Shown: positions 20,273 to 31,390 of the stretch, in pieces | Numbering within the stretch: position 1 is the stretch's first letter | How the letters are laid out: every line of letters starts with the position of its first letter | Source of the DNA: Argentina anserina | Taxonomy: Eukaryota > Streptophyta > Magnoliopsida > Rosales > Rosaceae | DNA length: 64,000 nt | Direction: 5' to 3' | NCBI RefSeq assembly: GCF_933775445.1 | Contig: NC_065877.1 | Span: 18,352,001-18,416,000 of the forward strand | Notes under the pieces: model-generated | Database searches by the model: none | What the model saw: the letters and a program-made list of their open reading frames with translations, nothing else | What the model was told of the DNA's origin: nothing | Position numbers and translations under genes: made by a program

Positions 20273-20970
20273 ATATTTATGATGCATTAAATGTTGTGAA
20301 ATCCCGAGACTAGGCACCTTTTGAGATAAGATTAGTTATTGAGATGTCGTGAGTGAGCATTGTTAAAAGATTACCTACAACGCTAAGACTTGAGAGTGTA
20401 TGAGGCCCGTGAGTCTGGCAACCCCTCGATGTTGAAAATTGTAAACCTTTGGAGGGGCAATACCCTATTCTATTGTTTATTCATCTCTTACTCCCGTTTA
20501 CGGCACTTTGATGTCATGGACAAGTTTGAGACTCTATCCTATCGTGCGCAATTTATTAGGGAATTAGTCAAGGAAATGGACACTCTCGCTACGTTGTCCA
20601 AGTAGATTGTAAGCTGGTTGGGATTCGGTAGTGCGAAGAGCGCGGTCTTAGTGAACATCTCTACTACTAGCTGACCCTTAGAGTGCTCCAATGTTTTAGG
20701 ATGATTGTTTCCCAAACTTTACATGGTTTTGATAAATGGTTTTCGCAGCGCTTAACTTACCCTCAATGTTTTATCAAAACCATTTTATATCTCTACCTGG
20801 TTTTTAAACCTCATGGGTAAGCTGGCCCTTACTGGGCAAGCGAGGATGAGGCTCAACCCTACAATAGTTTTTTTGCAACATATGTTTGGTATTTACTGAT
20901 ACTTGATTGTTTAGTTTGCTTGTTAATCTCCTTTAACCCAAATATACTGACCACATCAATATCTAGGATA
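20273..20970 (+). repeat. Inverted fragment of the same LTR family
   Basis: The plus strand here matches the reverse complement of 17939-18450: TGCATTAAATGT, GTGAAA..CGAG..TAGGCAC, GGGGCAATACCCTATT, and GGGCAAGCGAGGATGAGGCTC near 20840. It abuts the minus-strand copy at 20272/20273 with no spacer. The open frame at 20390-20605 lies in LTR sequence, and I do not treat it as a gene. Confidence 0.65.
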
Positions 20971-20971
20971 G

Positions 20972-21300
20972 CAGGTGGGTTCTGGGAGTAGTATTCATGC
21001 ATGGAATGACCCATGGCTACTCAAAATGAGAGATTTCCGACCTTTAACTCAGTGACAAGTTTCTTACTCGTTGGTTAGTGATTTCATTTCGACTGATCAA
21101 CAATGGATTAGTGACAGGTTGCTAACCCATATTTAGCAAGTTGATATTGATGTTATTCTGTTTATTCCTTAGACACTCTAGTCGGCTTTTTCATTGCTTC
21201 AAACCCGCCCTCCCCCCAAATATATACAGTTAACCAAGAACCACTAAAATCTGGCTTGGAAATATGAACAAACTTAGAAGAAGATCGAAAAATACCTTGA
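20972..21300 (+). pseudogene. LINE ORF2 fragment, plus strand
   Basis: Reads (W)QVGSGSSIHAWNDPWLLKMRDFRPLT, then SDFISTDQQWISDRLL. This is the segment after reverse transcriptase in plant L1-type ORF2 (WrVGdGrsI..W.D.Wlp). Stops interrupt it. It is the opposite strand to the larger LINE remnant at 22480-23938. Confidence 0.75.
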
Positions 21301-21867
21301 ATGGTTAGAATCGGGGTACTTTGTTGATTTTTGCGGTTTCAAACGCTAGAAACTTCAAAGCTTCATAACAGCTCAGATTGGTTTTTTCCTTTCTCTTTCT
21401 TGCTGAAAATCTCCTCCAACCGCAAATGCGAACACCAGCCTTCTCTCCCTCTATATATATATGAACCAAATTGATCCGAATTCAAACAATCCCAAACCAC
21501 TAGATAAACGCCACGTGCCCCACTAACTCTCGACCCCTCGGTTTCACAAACTCACACCCTGGATGCCCACACCACTCCTATAAACCCTAACTTTTAAAAT
21601 CCACTCGGTTACCCAGACAAGATCCCAAGTCGCTTGCCAATGTGCATTGAATCCATGGATACTAGGTCGCTTGTCAATTTTCTCCGGTTCCATAGATGCT
21701 ATGATTGCTAGTGAGCATACGGGCCTTGCACTGGAATCCTAGATCGCTCACCAATTTGTCCCATATCCATGGATCCTCAAACTACTAGCCAGCCTCCGGG
21801 CATAGCACTGAGATCTTAGGTCGCTCCAACTCGGGAATCCGCCGGTAATGGTAACTTAAACTCCCCA
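21301..21867. other. LTR-like sequence of uncertain family
   Basis: A CTCTATATATATATGAACC element lies near 21450. The stretch shares short ordered words (AATCCATGGAT, CTAGGTCGC, AAACTCCCCACCC) with 51120-51980, upstream of the Tat-like 3' LTR. It may be a diverged LTR of the same group. No gene is seen. Confidence 0.35.
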
Positions 21868-22330
21868 CCCAAAAATATTTACCCAGTGACAGTAGAGTAA
21901 ATAATTAAAAAACAATAACATGAGATGAGCTGGGTTAAAGCCTGGTTGTAAGCGAATTAATTTTTTTTAAATTGATTTAATTAGAGAGAATAACAAGGAA
22001 ATCGAGATACAAAGAGAAAGAGAGCCAGCAATCAAAGGAGAAGAAGAGGAGAGAATGAGGCAAAAAAAAATTACCCCAGTAGTAGTGGAGTAAATAAAAG
22101 CAAAACAAAATAGGGCATGAGTCGATCTGCCATCATTCATAAGCCGATAAACAATGCATCATCAAATTTAGGGTTTGATTGTAAGCGAATTTAAGTTATA
22201 AAAACTGGTTTAAGTTGATAGATTAGCGAAGAAAGTGAGATACATAGAGATAGAGACCAATCAAAGGAGAAGAAAAGGAGAGATTAAGGCAAAAAAAAAA
22301 TTATATCTAGTGGCAGTCAAATAAATAAGT
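21868..22330. repeat. Three-copy tandem repeat, unit about 190-230 bp
   Basis: The ordered blocks AATCAAAGGAGAAGAAGAGGA, GAGGCAAAAAAAAATTA and AGTGGAGTAAATAA recur with spacing of about 192 and 230 bp (third blocks near 21890, 22083 and 22311). The last copy lies next to the 3' end of the minus-strand LINE, so the unit may derive from LINE 3' UTR sequence. Confidence 0.7.
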
Positions 22331-22479
22331 GGAAACAATGCAAGAGCCGAACCGAGCCGATCCGAGACTTGGTAATGACCGACTTTCATTGAAGAAAAGA
22401 CCAACAACAAGCAAAGAAACAACTGAAACTTATAGCAGAAGAGAATAAAGATAAAACAAAAGAGAAAAAGAAAGACTAA

Positions 22480-23938
22480 GAACAAGCTAGCCAGAACATC
22501 CCCTATGGAGGAGGAGAAGCCGCATCAAACAAAAGAATTTGCAAGAGGGAGGTCGGCGGATTATACCCCGAGTCCACCGGACACCCCTTCTTCAAAGCCA
22601 TCGAGGCAACAAAATCTGTTGCCGCATTAGCTTCTCTGTTGGCCCAACGCCAAAATATTCACTCAAAGGAAGTCGATTGATGCCTAATTGAAGAAACAAT
22701 AGCACCAGCTGACCAACCCACTAGTGAGAGTGGATTTAAAAAGGCGGACACTAGAACTAAGCAGTCTGATTCCAGAGAGAAAGAAGAGATTAAGAGAAAT
22801 TTAGCGAGAGTGAAGGCTAGCTGAATAGTTTTCGCTTTAGCTGCAATCCCTGATGAAGCCATTGAGATAGCAGTTAACCCTCCTATTAGAGAACAAAAAG
22901 AGTTTCGCGCAAAACCAATAGGGCACATGAATTGGTAATTGGATCCCAAGCTGCATCTGTATTTAGTTTAATAATATCCTTCGCTGGTGGAATCCAACGA
23001 GAATCCCCCTCCAACTTTTCACTATCATGGACATGATTTGGAGCATGAAGCAGCTTAGGAACTAATAAGAACTCCAACGTTACACTATGAGTTGACAAAA
23101 CAACTAAAATAGGGTTTGTGAGTTTCTTATCAAACACGAAACTGCATTTGCCTTTCCAAATGTGCAAAAGTGCGAAACCTATATGAGTCAAAAACAAGGA
23201 GTCACTTTGTTTCTTTTCCTCCAAAGTAGCAACCTGAGCTTGTAGCCATAGATTGAAATAAGTGAACAGTTGAGCATCAACTTTGTATGAGAGGGTGGGC
23301 AAACCAAACCTTTTGAGCCCAGGGAAACAAGAAGACCACATGCTCAAAAGATTCATCAAATTGTTCATAAAGAGTGCATATAGGATTGTCAGCTAAATGG
23401 CGTTGAAAACGGTTTAGGTTTCCTGCCAGTGCTGCTGAGAGGGCTTTCCAGATGTCTGTAGGAATAGAATTTGAATGATGTTGATGAATAGCAACTGAAG
23501 TGCTACTTTTCAAGCATATTATTTTGTATCCCAATTTCACTGAGTACTCTCCAAGGTAAAAGCAGTAACTTGAATTTCCTAGCTAACATCATGACGAATG
23601 AAATTCTCAATTTCCCTCAAACTCCATGTGTTTGTTGTTCTATCAATGAGGCTTGAGACAAGGCACTTTGGCGCAGCCGTAGGCAGAAAGCTTTTGAGAT
23701 TCGTATCTGCATAAGAGGGAATCGAATTGTCATGCCATCCACAATTGACTTACCATTTCCCACTTGCCAACACAAACTCGGCTATAAAAGAGACCGCCCA
23801 CATAACAAACTAGCTTAAATCCAAGACGGAGAAGATCCAGTTATTACCTCAAGAAATGAACAATTTGGAAAGTATATACTCTTTAAAATCCTAGACCAGA
23901 GAGCATCAGGGTTTGATAGTAATATCCTACCTTACCAC
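22480..23938 (-). pseudogene. LINE (L1-type) ORF2, C-terminal part
   Basis: Non-LTR retrotransposon remnant read from 23938 down to 22480. First comes NPDALWSRILKSIYFPNCSF and WQVGNGKSI (end of the RT region). Then a zf-RVT-like domain (DIWKALSAALAG..RFQRHLADNPICTLYEQFDESFEHVVF). Then an RNase H-like domain (WIPPAKDIIKLNTDAAWDP, SSGIAAKAKTIQLAFTLAK, SLESDCLVLVSA, WANREANAATDFVAS). Frameshifts lie near 23540, 23280 and 22900. The endonuclease and main RT core are missing: the copy is cut at 23938 by an inverted LTR arm. The 3' UTR continues to about 22300. Confidence 0.85.
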
Positions 23939-24125
23939 TAGGAGTCAAAATAGCCTTTATGTTGTCCTATTAAGGAGATAGAATCAGTTTGGGAAGCTGA
24001 AATCTTCTTGGATATGGACTTTGATTCTTGAACTCCAAATCCAACTTGATGTAGGAAACTAAATCCAAATCGTATACAACCAAGAGATGCACGACAACTC
24101 TCCATCTTGAACTAGAAAATGATAG
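23939..24125 (-). repeat. Inverted arm of an Athila-like LTR
   Basis: The reverse complement of this stretch matches 24275-24463 (TAGGAGTCAAAATAGCC, GAATCAGTTTGGGAAGCTGA, CCAACTTGATGTAGGAAAC, CAACTCTCCATCTTGAACTA). It gives a fold-back structure with arms of about 185 bp around a loop of about 150 bp. Confidence 0.8.
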
Positions 24126-24134
24126 GCCGACCTT

Positions 24135-24685
24135 TTTCGACTAGGATTCTACTTTCCTATTTTCATTCTTTCCTATTCCTTATTTGTTGATTTGTTTCAG
24201 GAAAGATAAATCCTAGTTGGACAAGGAAATTGTGTCCGAGTTGGTTAAGGAGAGAAGAGAGGCCAACCTAGCATTTCCTAGTTTAAGATGGAGAGTTGCC
24301 ATGCAGCTCTTGGTTGTCTCCGATTTGGATTTGGTTTTCTATATCAAGTTGGATTTGTAGCTCAAGAATCAAAGCTCATATCAAAGAAGATTTCAGCTTC
24401 CCAAACTGATTTTATCTCTTTCATGGGACGCCATGAAGGCTATTTTGACTCTTATATATAGAGGTACGACATCATAGAGAAAATCATCATAAACCTGGCG
24501 CACAAGTACTAGCCAAACCTCCGCCCAAACACATACTCACCACCAAGAAATCCTAAACTCAAATTCCATCCTTCATCATCTCTTGTTCCAAGCACATTAA
24601 GTGTTGTGTTTGTGTTGAGTATAGTATGACATCTAGGTTGTTGGATTTAAGACTTGTAATGAATTCAATGATTCTTATTTGGTGC
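24135..24685 (+). repeat. Athila-like LTR (left part, 5'-truncated)
   Basis: Matches 38628-39475 of the LTR at 38436-39923, with internal gaps. It lacks the first 190 or so bases. TATATATAG lies at 24453-24461. It is interrupted at 24685 by an opposite-strand solo LTR and continues at 26252. Confidence 0.82.
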
Positions 24686-26251
24686 TGGTGAGTGCTCGAT
24701 TACTCGACATCAATATTTAACCCTATAAGCATCGTAAGTAGTATAAAGCAAGAGGGTATCGTTCACAAACCGGGGATCCAGCCAAGGCTTAAGATCACGA
24801 CACTTAACACAAATTCATAAAGATATAAATGGTTTGATATAGATTCGGATTGAGTTATAAAAACAGTAAATAAAACCTAAACTAGTATATACATGTGATC
24901 AACCAACCAACACATAAACAATCACCAAACAAATCATGTAAGAACAAAGCCATCGAAATCTATTCTCAATCATGTTCATGCCGTAGGTATCAAGGTTCAA
25001 CTTAAGTTCAATCATGCATCAAGTTCCTACTTGGTTCCTAATACATGGATACATTCGAGCTTAACTACTTGTCTTGCTACGAAATCTAACATACCAATTC
25101 ATCATGCAATTACGTATCACATAGAGAAATCAACATGTTTAAGCACCTATCCAATGTCAAACTTAAGAAAATAATCAGTGAGATAATAAAGAACAAACAA
25201 TTAATCAACTACTTGTATCATAATCGTCTTTGAATGATTAACATATGCAACATCAACTAATTGTCTTAATCACACATGCAATATAAGAACACACCGAAAA
25301 TTAATCAAGAACATGAACAAGAAATCACGGCATAAAAACCTAAAATCATTGAAATAGAAATCGAAATCTTCATATCATTACACAATTCGAAAGTCACTAC
25401 TATCTCATAGACAAGATTGAATTAAACTTTAACAAAACAAAAACAGAAATCATCCAAGAACAAGAACATATAAAACCGAAATAAAACATGAAGATCATAG
25501 AGTTAGACTTTGAAATAATCCTACGGGGTTTATTCCAAGCAAACAAAGATCCTAGGCTACTTGCTTCGAATCTAAAGGGTGGAAAAGGATGAATTTCAGT
25601 TTTAGGATTTCTTGGAGGATGGAGGAGTGTTTCGGCAGAGCTATGGCTTGTGCTTGTGTGCAAGGTTGATGATCAATATATGGGGGGGCCGAGCCTCTAT
25701 ATATAGAAGTTTATTGAAGCCTCTTGCCGTCCCATTTAGGAGATAGAAACCAATTAGGAAACTGAAATCCTCTTTGTTATGGATTTTGATTCATGTACTC
25801 CATATCCAACTTGATATAGGAAACCAAGTCCAATAGGGAGACCACATAAGGGCAGCACGGCATCTCTCCTTATTCAAATAGGAATAGCTAGGCCGGCCTC
25901 TTCTTCTCATTCTTCAACCCGGATATGATTTCCTTGTCTCACTAGGAATGCATCTCGACATCTCTTCTTCCTTTCCAAATATGATTTGTCTTTCCTGAAA
26001 AGAATTCGTCGATTACGGAATAGGAAAGAATGAAAATAGGAAAGTAGAATCCTAGTCGAGTAAGGAATCCTAGCTCAATAAAGAGTTCTAACACTTAGCA
26101 CAATTTCATCATCAAATCATCTAAATTCGGCATAGCTCTACCTAGAACATACAAATGACAATTATGAACCTAAAACAACTAAATAAGATGTAACAAAGCA
26201 TAAGAATAAGGCATATATACATTAAGAACGTCACACTTTGTACTCCTATCA
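24686..26251 (-). mobile_element. Solo Athila-like LTR on the minus strand
   Basis: A 1.57-kb LTR without internal sequence. On the minus strand it starts TGATAGGAGTAC and ends ...CGAGCACTCACCA. It is flanked by GGTGC at 24681-24685 and 26252-26256. It has the same layout as the other Athila-like LTRs, with a minus-strand TATATATAGAGG box near 25698. It lies within a plus-strand LTR of its own superfamily; the uninterrupted relative of that site is at 39471-39490. Confidence 0.92.
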
Positions 26252-26699
26252 GGTGCGTTGAGTATGCATGTTAGGATTAATTGATTAAATTTCAATGAAT
26301 GGCGTTGAGCAATAGTTGAATGAGTTTAGTGTCTATGTGTTTAGGATAACCGTTGACGATCCTAATTGCATGATCCAACCTTAGTTACTTATGAGATGTT
26401 TTGGCATGAACCTTAAAGAGAATGGAACTTGAATTTTGTTAGCTTTATATGATTTGTTTTTGTGATGGCTTGTGTGTTGGTTAGTTGATCACATGTATAT
26501 ATTACTTTAAGTTTTATTTTCTATTTTTATCTTTGATCCGAACCCTATATCAAATCTTTATATCTCTTTGTGAATTCGTTGTTAAATGTTTGTGATTTCT
26601 ACCCTGATGGATCCCCAATTTGTGAACGATACCTTCTTGCTTTATACTACTAACGATGCTTACAGGGTTAATATTGATGTCAAATAATCGAACCGATCA
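26252..26699 (+). repeat. Athila-like LTR (right part)
   Basis: Continues the LTR interrupted at 24685 (GTTGAGTATGCATGTTAGGA...) to the conserved end ACGATGCTTACAGGGTTAAT...GAACCGATCA at 26699. It is followed by two bases and a PBS, so this is the 5' LTR of an element. Confidence 0.88.
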
Positions 26700-26701
26700 A
26701 A

Positions 26702-26720
26702 TGGCGCCGTTGACGGGGAT
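26702..26720 (+). promoter_or_regulatory. Primer-binding site, tRNA-Asp type
   Basis: TGGCGCCGTTGACGGGGAT, two bases after the LTR end. It is one mismatch from the usual Athila PBS, which is complementary to the 3' end of a plant tRNA-Asp. Confidence 0.88.
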
Positions 26721-26721
26721 C

Positions 26722-28338
26722 TAATAGGAGCACAAAATGTGACGTTCTTAATGTATATATGTCATATTCTTATGCTTTGTTACCTCTTATTTAGTTGTTT
26801 AAAGTCATAGGTATGCCTTTAACTATCTAGGATGAGTTGATCTTTGAATGATTGGTTGATAAATGATCACAAGATTGGAAATTGAACTTAATTGTTATTT
26901 GATGGTTAATCGATATGTAGAAATTGTACGAACATGTAGTAGATGAGGATTTTGAAACTTAGGTACATAATGAGCATGTTCCTTGTTTGAATTCATCTAA
27001 CCTTTGTGAGTTTCGAGCCATATATGTGTCTTTGTTTAGAGAGTTTATTCTACCGTTTCTTGGCTATATAACCTAATTACATCTATTTTGATTAATTCAT
27101 ATGCCATAGAATTGCAATGAACTAGAGAATGCTAGAACTTTGTGAAACTTTCAAAACTTTTATCATAATATACTCTGATTTTGAAAAGGATTGTTAGATC
27201 TTTTTAGGATTCCACCACTTTATACCAAAATGCCATATGCCTTATTTGAGCCCTGTTTGGGACACCTTAGTATTAACCCATTTGAACCTACGTTAAACCT
27301 TTTCTTTCATTACCAACATGTTAATATCTTTGCTTAGTATAGTTGTATCTCTACCCTTGTCTTTAAGGCTTGGCAGAGCCGAATTCTTAGTGTTAATATG
27401 GAGTGATGATTCGATTCAAGTGTGGGGTTATGCTATGTATGTATTTATGCCGTATGAAAAGGGTGAAAATAATGAAAGAAAAAAAATAGAAAGATGTCGT
27501 GAGAAGAAAAAGAGAAAAATACATGAACACGGCTTGAAAAAAAATATATATAATATATATATATATATATATAAAGAAGTTACAGCATAGCTATGTTTGA
27601 TGTGAATTTGGAGTTGTGATGTATTTGTTGAAGGCTCAATAATGTTGTACTTTAGACTTTGTTCGTTTTCACAATGTTTAGAGTAAAGAATGCATCCAAC
27701 ATGATAAAATTGGCCCTGGTTTTATGAAACATGGCGACATAAGGTGGATGGTTATTGGTCTGCTAAGTCTTGAGGATGACCTTTGTGATTCCTTTTACCT
27801 AAAAAAATGATATCTTTGCCGAGCCTAAGCCTACCTTTTTATAAAGATCCACATGATTCTTAAAATGAGTAGCTCTTGATTTGTGGAGTTTGTTTCATGA
27901 GTAAGTATATGGTTTTGGTTCATTTGTGCATATAATTGGTATCTTTCATAAGGATTTTGAATTCACTATGTGTTCATAACTCTTATGTGTGAAAAGCTTT
28001 TAAGCATATGCCATGTTCTTGAGAGAAAGTATTCGGAGTGCATATCCCTTGTGAGTTGAATTTTGAACTTGTTTTGAACATGTCGAGCTTAATATCATCT
28101 ATGTTTTTTGCCTTGTCTTACTTGTTCTGCGAGATCTCATGTTTATTAACCATTAAATTCATTCTATATATTTTCGATTAAGTGTTATTCTTGATGCTAT
28201 GAGTTTGATGATCGCTGAGACAAAATGTTGAAGGCATTATAGTTGAGTCATTAGTTTAGTTATTTTGATTTTTATTTTATGTTTTTGTTTCCCTAGTCTA
28301 GTGTTTGCTAAGGGACTAGCAAAACTTAAGTGTGGGGT
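26722..28338 (+). mobile_element. Deleted Athila-like internal region (3' non-coding part only)
   Basis: Directly after the PBS lie about 80 bp that copy an LTR start (TAATAGGAGCACAAAATGTG...). Then comes a stretch matching 36387-38431, the 3' non-coding part of the next element. All of gag and pol are missing. The end is AAGTGTGGGGTTGT, a PPT, followed by an LTR. An (AT)n run lies at 27544-27573. The open frame at 27318-27590 ends in the AT run and shows no domain. The site at 26995-27002 is the empty counterpart of the MITE insertion at 36579. Confidence 0.8.
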
Positions 28339-28341
28339 TGT

Positions 28342-30617
28342 TGATAGGCGGACAAAGTGTGACCTTCTTAATATGTTTATGCCCTATTCTTACTCTTTGT
28401 TACCTCTTATTTAGTATATTTTAGTTTCTTTTGTATGAATAAGTGTCTAGGTAGAGCGTATATCAATTATGAATGAATTGATGATGAAATCGTGCTAAGT
28501 GTTAATAATCCTTGTTGAGATATGATTCCTTGTTCGAGTAGGATTCATCATTTCGTATTTCTTTGTTTCTAACGTACTTATTCTTATTAGGAAATACAAA
28601 TCCATGTTGGAGAAGGAAAGCAATCATAGTTCCACAAGGAAAGAGAAGAAGATACACTTAAAAAGCCCAATCAATGCAAGAATGAAAATGTTGTTAAGAT
28701 TCGTAGTCCAACTTCGACGGGGTCCCCTGGATAGCAACGATCGAGTTAGAAGACGTACCTTTTATGAATAGAAAGCTATGTGCGTCTAGTTTCTGTAGGA
28801 TTTGGAATCAAATCAATATCTTATTCCTAAAGGGAGATATGACTGAATCATTACTCGGAGGTCCAGTGAGCTCAGTGGAATTATCTTAGCCATTGATTTG
28901 CTTTTGATCCAAGGGCTACGAGGGAAAATTGAAACCTTGTTTCTCCTACATATAGAGCACAAATATGTATCAGAATCTCCATAAATCCCTGCACCAAAGA
29001 ATGTCAAAGAAGACATGCAACAAATTAAATGAGAAAAGGCAAGAAAGTCAAAGAAGGCATGCAGCAAATTTAATGAGGAGAGGTAAGAAAAATCAAACAT
29101 GGCTGCAAAAATTAAGACTTTTAAAGCCTCCCTAATTCAAAGGAAGAAATGTGTGCAAAATAAATCAGCATTAAAGGAGGAAGAAGATATACAATTAATA
29201 CAAAAGATATGCAATCCTTATAGAAATCAGAATTCTGGCAGTGCAGATTATCCAACTTTGACGGGCTCCATGGACAACTCAAAATGACTGAGAAAATGCA
29301 TGATATATGGATGAAAGGCCACGGAAGTCTAGTTGAAATTTCCAGTTGGAATCATGTAAATATCTATTTTCTAGAGAAAGGTATGGCCACAACAAGGGAC
29401 AAAGGTCAGATCTACCGAATATAGAAAACCTCAACCAATTTGGTTTCAACTTTGTGGACTTTGTGGCCATTCTCCCTTGGGTTTCTTCTTCTATATATAG
29501 CACCTCATTTCTACATAAAATAATCATCAACCTTGCTCACAAGACTTGCCATAGCTCTGCCCAAACACTTTCATTCACCAAGCATCATAGAATCCGAATT
29601 CACCACCCTTCACCATATTTTCTGTCCAAAGCTTGGGAGCCTAGGATACCATACTCTTAATGATCTCTTGCTACATCTGTAAGGAACCTTGGGAGGAGAA
29701 TTATAAAGTGTAACTCTATGATCTTCATGTTTAGTTTTCGGGTTTTTATGTTCTTTTTCTTGGATGATTTATGTTTAGGTTTTGTTAAAGTTATTTTTAT
29801 TCTTGTCTATGAGATATTTGTAATTTTCGAATGACATGATGAATTAAGGTTTTCGATTTTTATTCAATGATTTTAGGTTTTATGCCATGAGTTTCAATTT
29901 ATGTTATTAATTAATTTTCGGTGTGTTCTTATATTGCATGTGTGATTAAGACAAGTAGTTGATGTCGCATATGTTAATCATTCAAAGTTAAAAACAATTT
30001 TGATATAAGTAGTTGATTAATTATTTGTCCCCTTTGTTCCTCCACCGATTATGATCTTAAGTTCGACATTGGATAGGTGCTTTAAACATGTTGATTTCTC
30101 TTTGTGATACGTAATTGCATGATGAATTGGTATGTTAGATTTCGTAGCAAGACAAGTAGTTGAGCTTGATAATATCCATGTATTAGGAACCAAGTAGGAA
30201 CTTGATGCATGATCGAATTTAAGATGAACTATGATAGTTACGGCATGAACATGATTGAGAGTAGATTTCGTTACCTTTGTTCTTATGTTATTTGTTTGGT
30301 AATTGCTTATGTGTTGGTTGGTTGATCACATGTATATATTAGTTTAGGTTTATTTTATGTTTGATCCGAAATATATCTCAAATCTTTTAAACTCTTATGA
30401 ATTCGTTGTTAAATGTTTGTGATTCTTTACCCTGGTTGGATCCCCGGTTTGTGAATGATACCCTCTTCCTTTATACTACTAACGATGCTTACAGGGTTAA
30501 TATTGATCTCGAGTAATCGAACCGATCAATCCCCAGTTTGTGAACGATACCATCTTCCTTTATACTACTTACGATGCTTAAAAGGTTAATATTGATGTCG
30601 AGTAATCGAATCGATCA
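28342..30617 (+). repeat. Athila-like LTR, 2.28 kb
   Basis: Starts TGATAGGCGG after a PPT and ends AATCGATCA. TATATATAG lies near 29496. The last 95 bp or so are duplicated (30427-30523 and 30524-30617). It shares its first 100 and last 900 bp with the LTR at 38436-39923, but the middle belongs to the subfamily seen on the minus strand at 16704-17650. It serves both as 3' LTR of the deleted region on its left and as left LTR of the pol-bearing region on its right. No intact PBS follows it. Frames at 28813-29660 are LTR sequence, not genes. Confidence 0.85.
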
Positions 30618-31390
30618 TGATCCATAAAGATGGATCCCTAATTTTTAATTTCGAATTCACTGTTCATAATGTACATTTCTATATTCTTATCTTGTTTAGT
30701 TGTACATATAGCATTTTTATCTTAGGTTGTTATTTTGGTGCTTGAGTGAATGATTGTTGTAGGTTGTAAATCGAACGAAATAGGTAAATTCTTTTTTGTT
30801 AATATTAGGCTTAACCCTTCATGCTAGCTCTCAGGTTTGTATGTGGTTGAGAGCGGCTTTTATTAATACTTGGATATTTATCTAACACCCAAGGTTAATT
30901 CCAGCTGAGTAAGGGGCACACGCTTTTATTACCCTGCTGCATGGGACTAATATTGGATCTCAGAGAACTACAGATTGACATACATCTCGGTGATGGAGTC
31001 GTCGATAGGGAGTTCGCTCTCTGTAGTTCAACAAATGAGTCATACCATGTTTACTATCTCTGATTGAGCTATACGGCTTTCTGAAACAAAGACTTGATCT
31101 TGTGCCTAGACATCCATACTTAGGCTGCACGTCCACCTTAGTTTACAACTTAGAATCAATCAATCGTTCAATCATTGAAACGGCAAAATTGTGAATTGTA
31201 TGAACTTTGTAAATGTAAACTAAATCTTTGTAACATGACAACATAGTTGCGTGCCTCTTCCCTAAGTGTGTCATGTATATGACTAAGGATGGGCAGGTTT
31301 CATGTCTTCATTTTGTATCATACAATGCTAACTTTCTAACTTTGTTTTTACAAGAACTATACATGTCTGTTATATCTAAGAAAGCACAAG
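30618..31390 (+). other. 5' untranslated region of the Athila-like element
   Basis: AT-rich leader between LTR and gag remnant. I see no gene and no clear tRNA-Asp PBS; the bases after the LTR read TGATCCATAAAGATGGATCC. The N-terminal two-thirds of gag expected here are absent. Confidence 0.6.

Noticed and set aside
20390..20605. 71-codon frame containing RAQFIRELVKEMDTLATLSK
   Set aside because: Falls within the inverted LTR fragment. The counterpart region at about 18200-18400 has no matching frame, so it is likely chance.
27318..27590. 90-codon frame ending in YNIYIYIYK
   Set aside because: Lies in the 3' non-coding tail of an Athila-like element and ends in an AT microsatellite. The parallel copy at 37294-37572 does not keep the frame.
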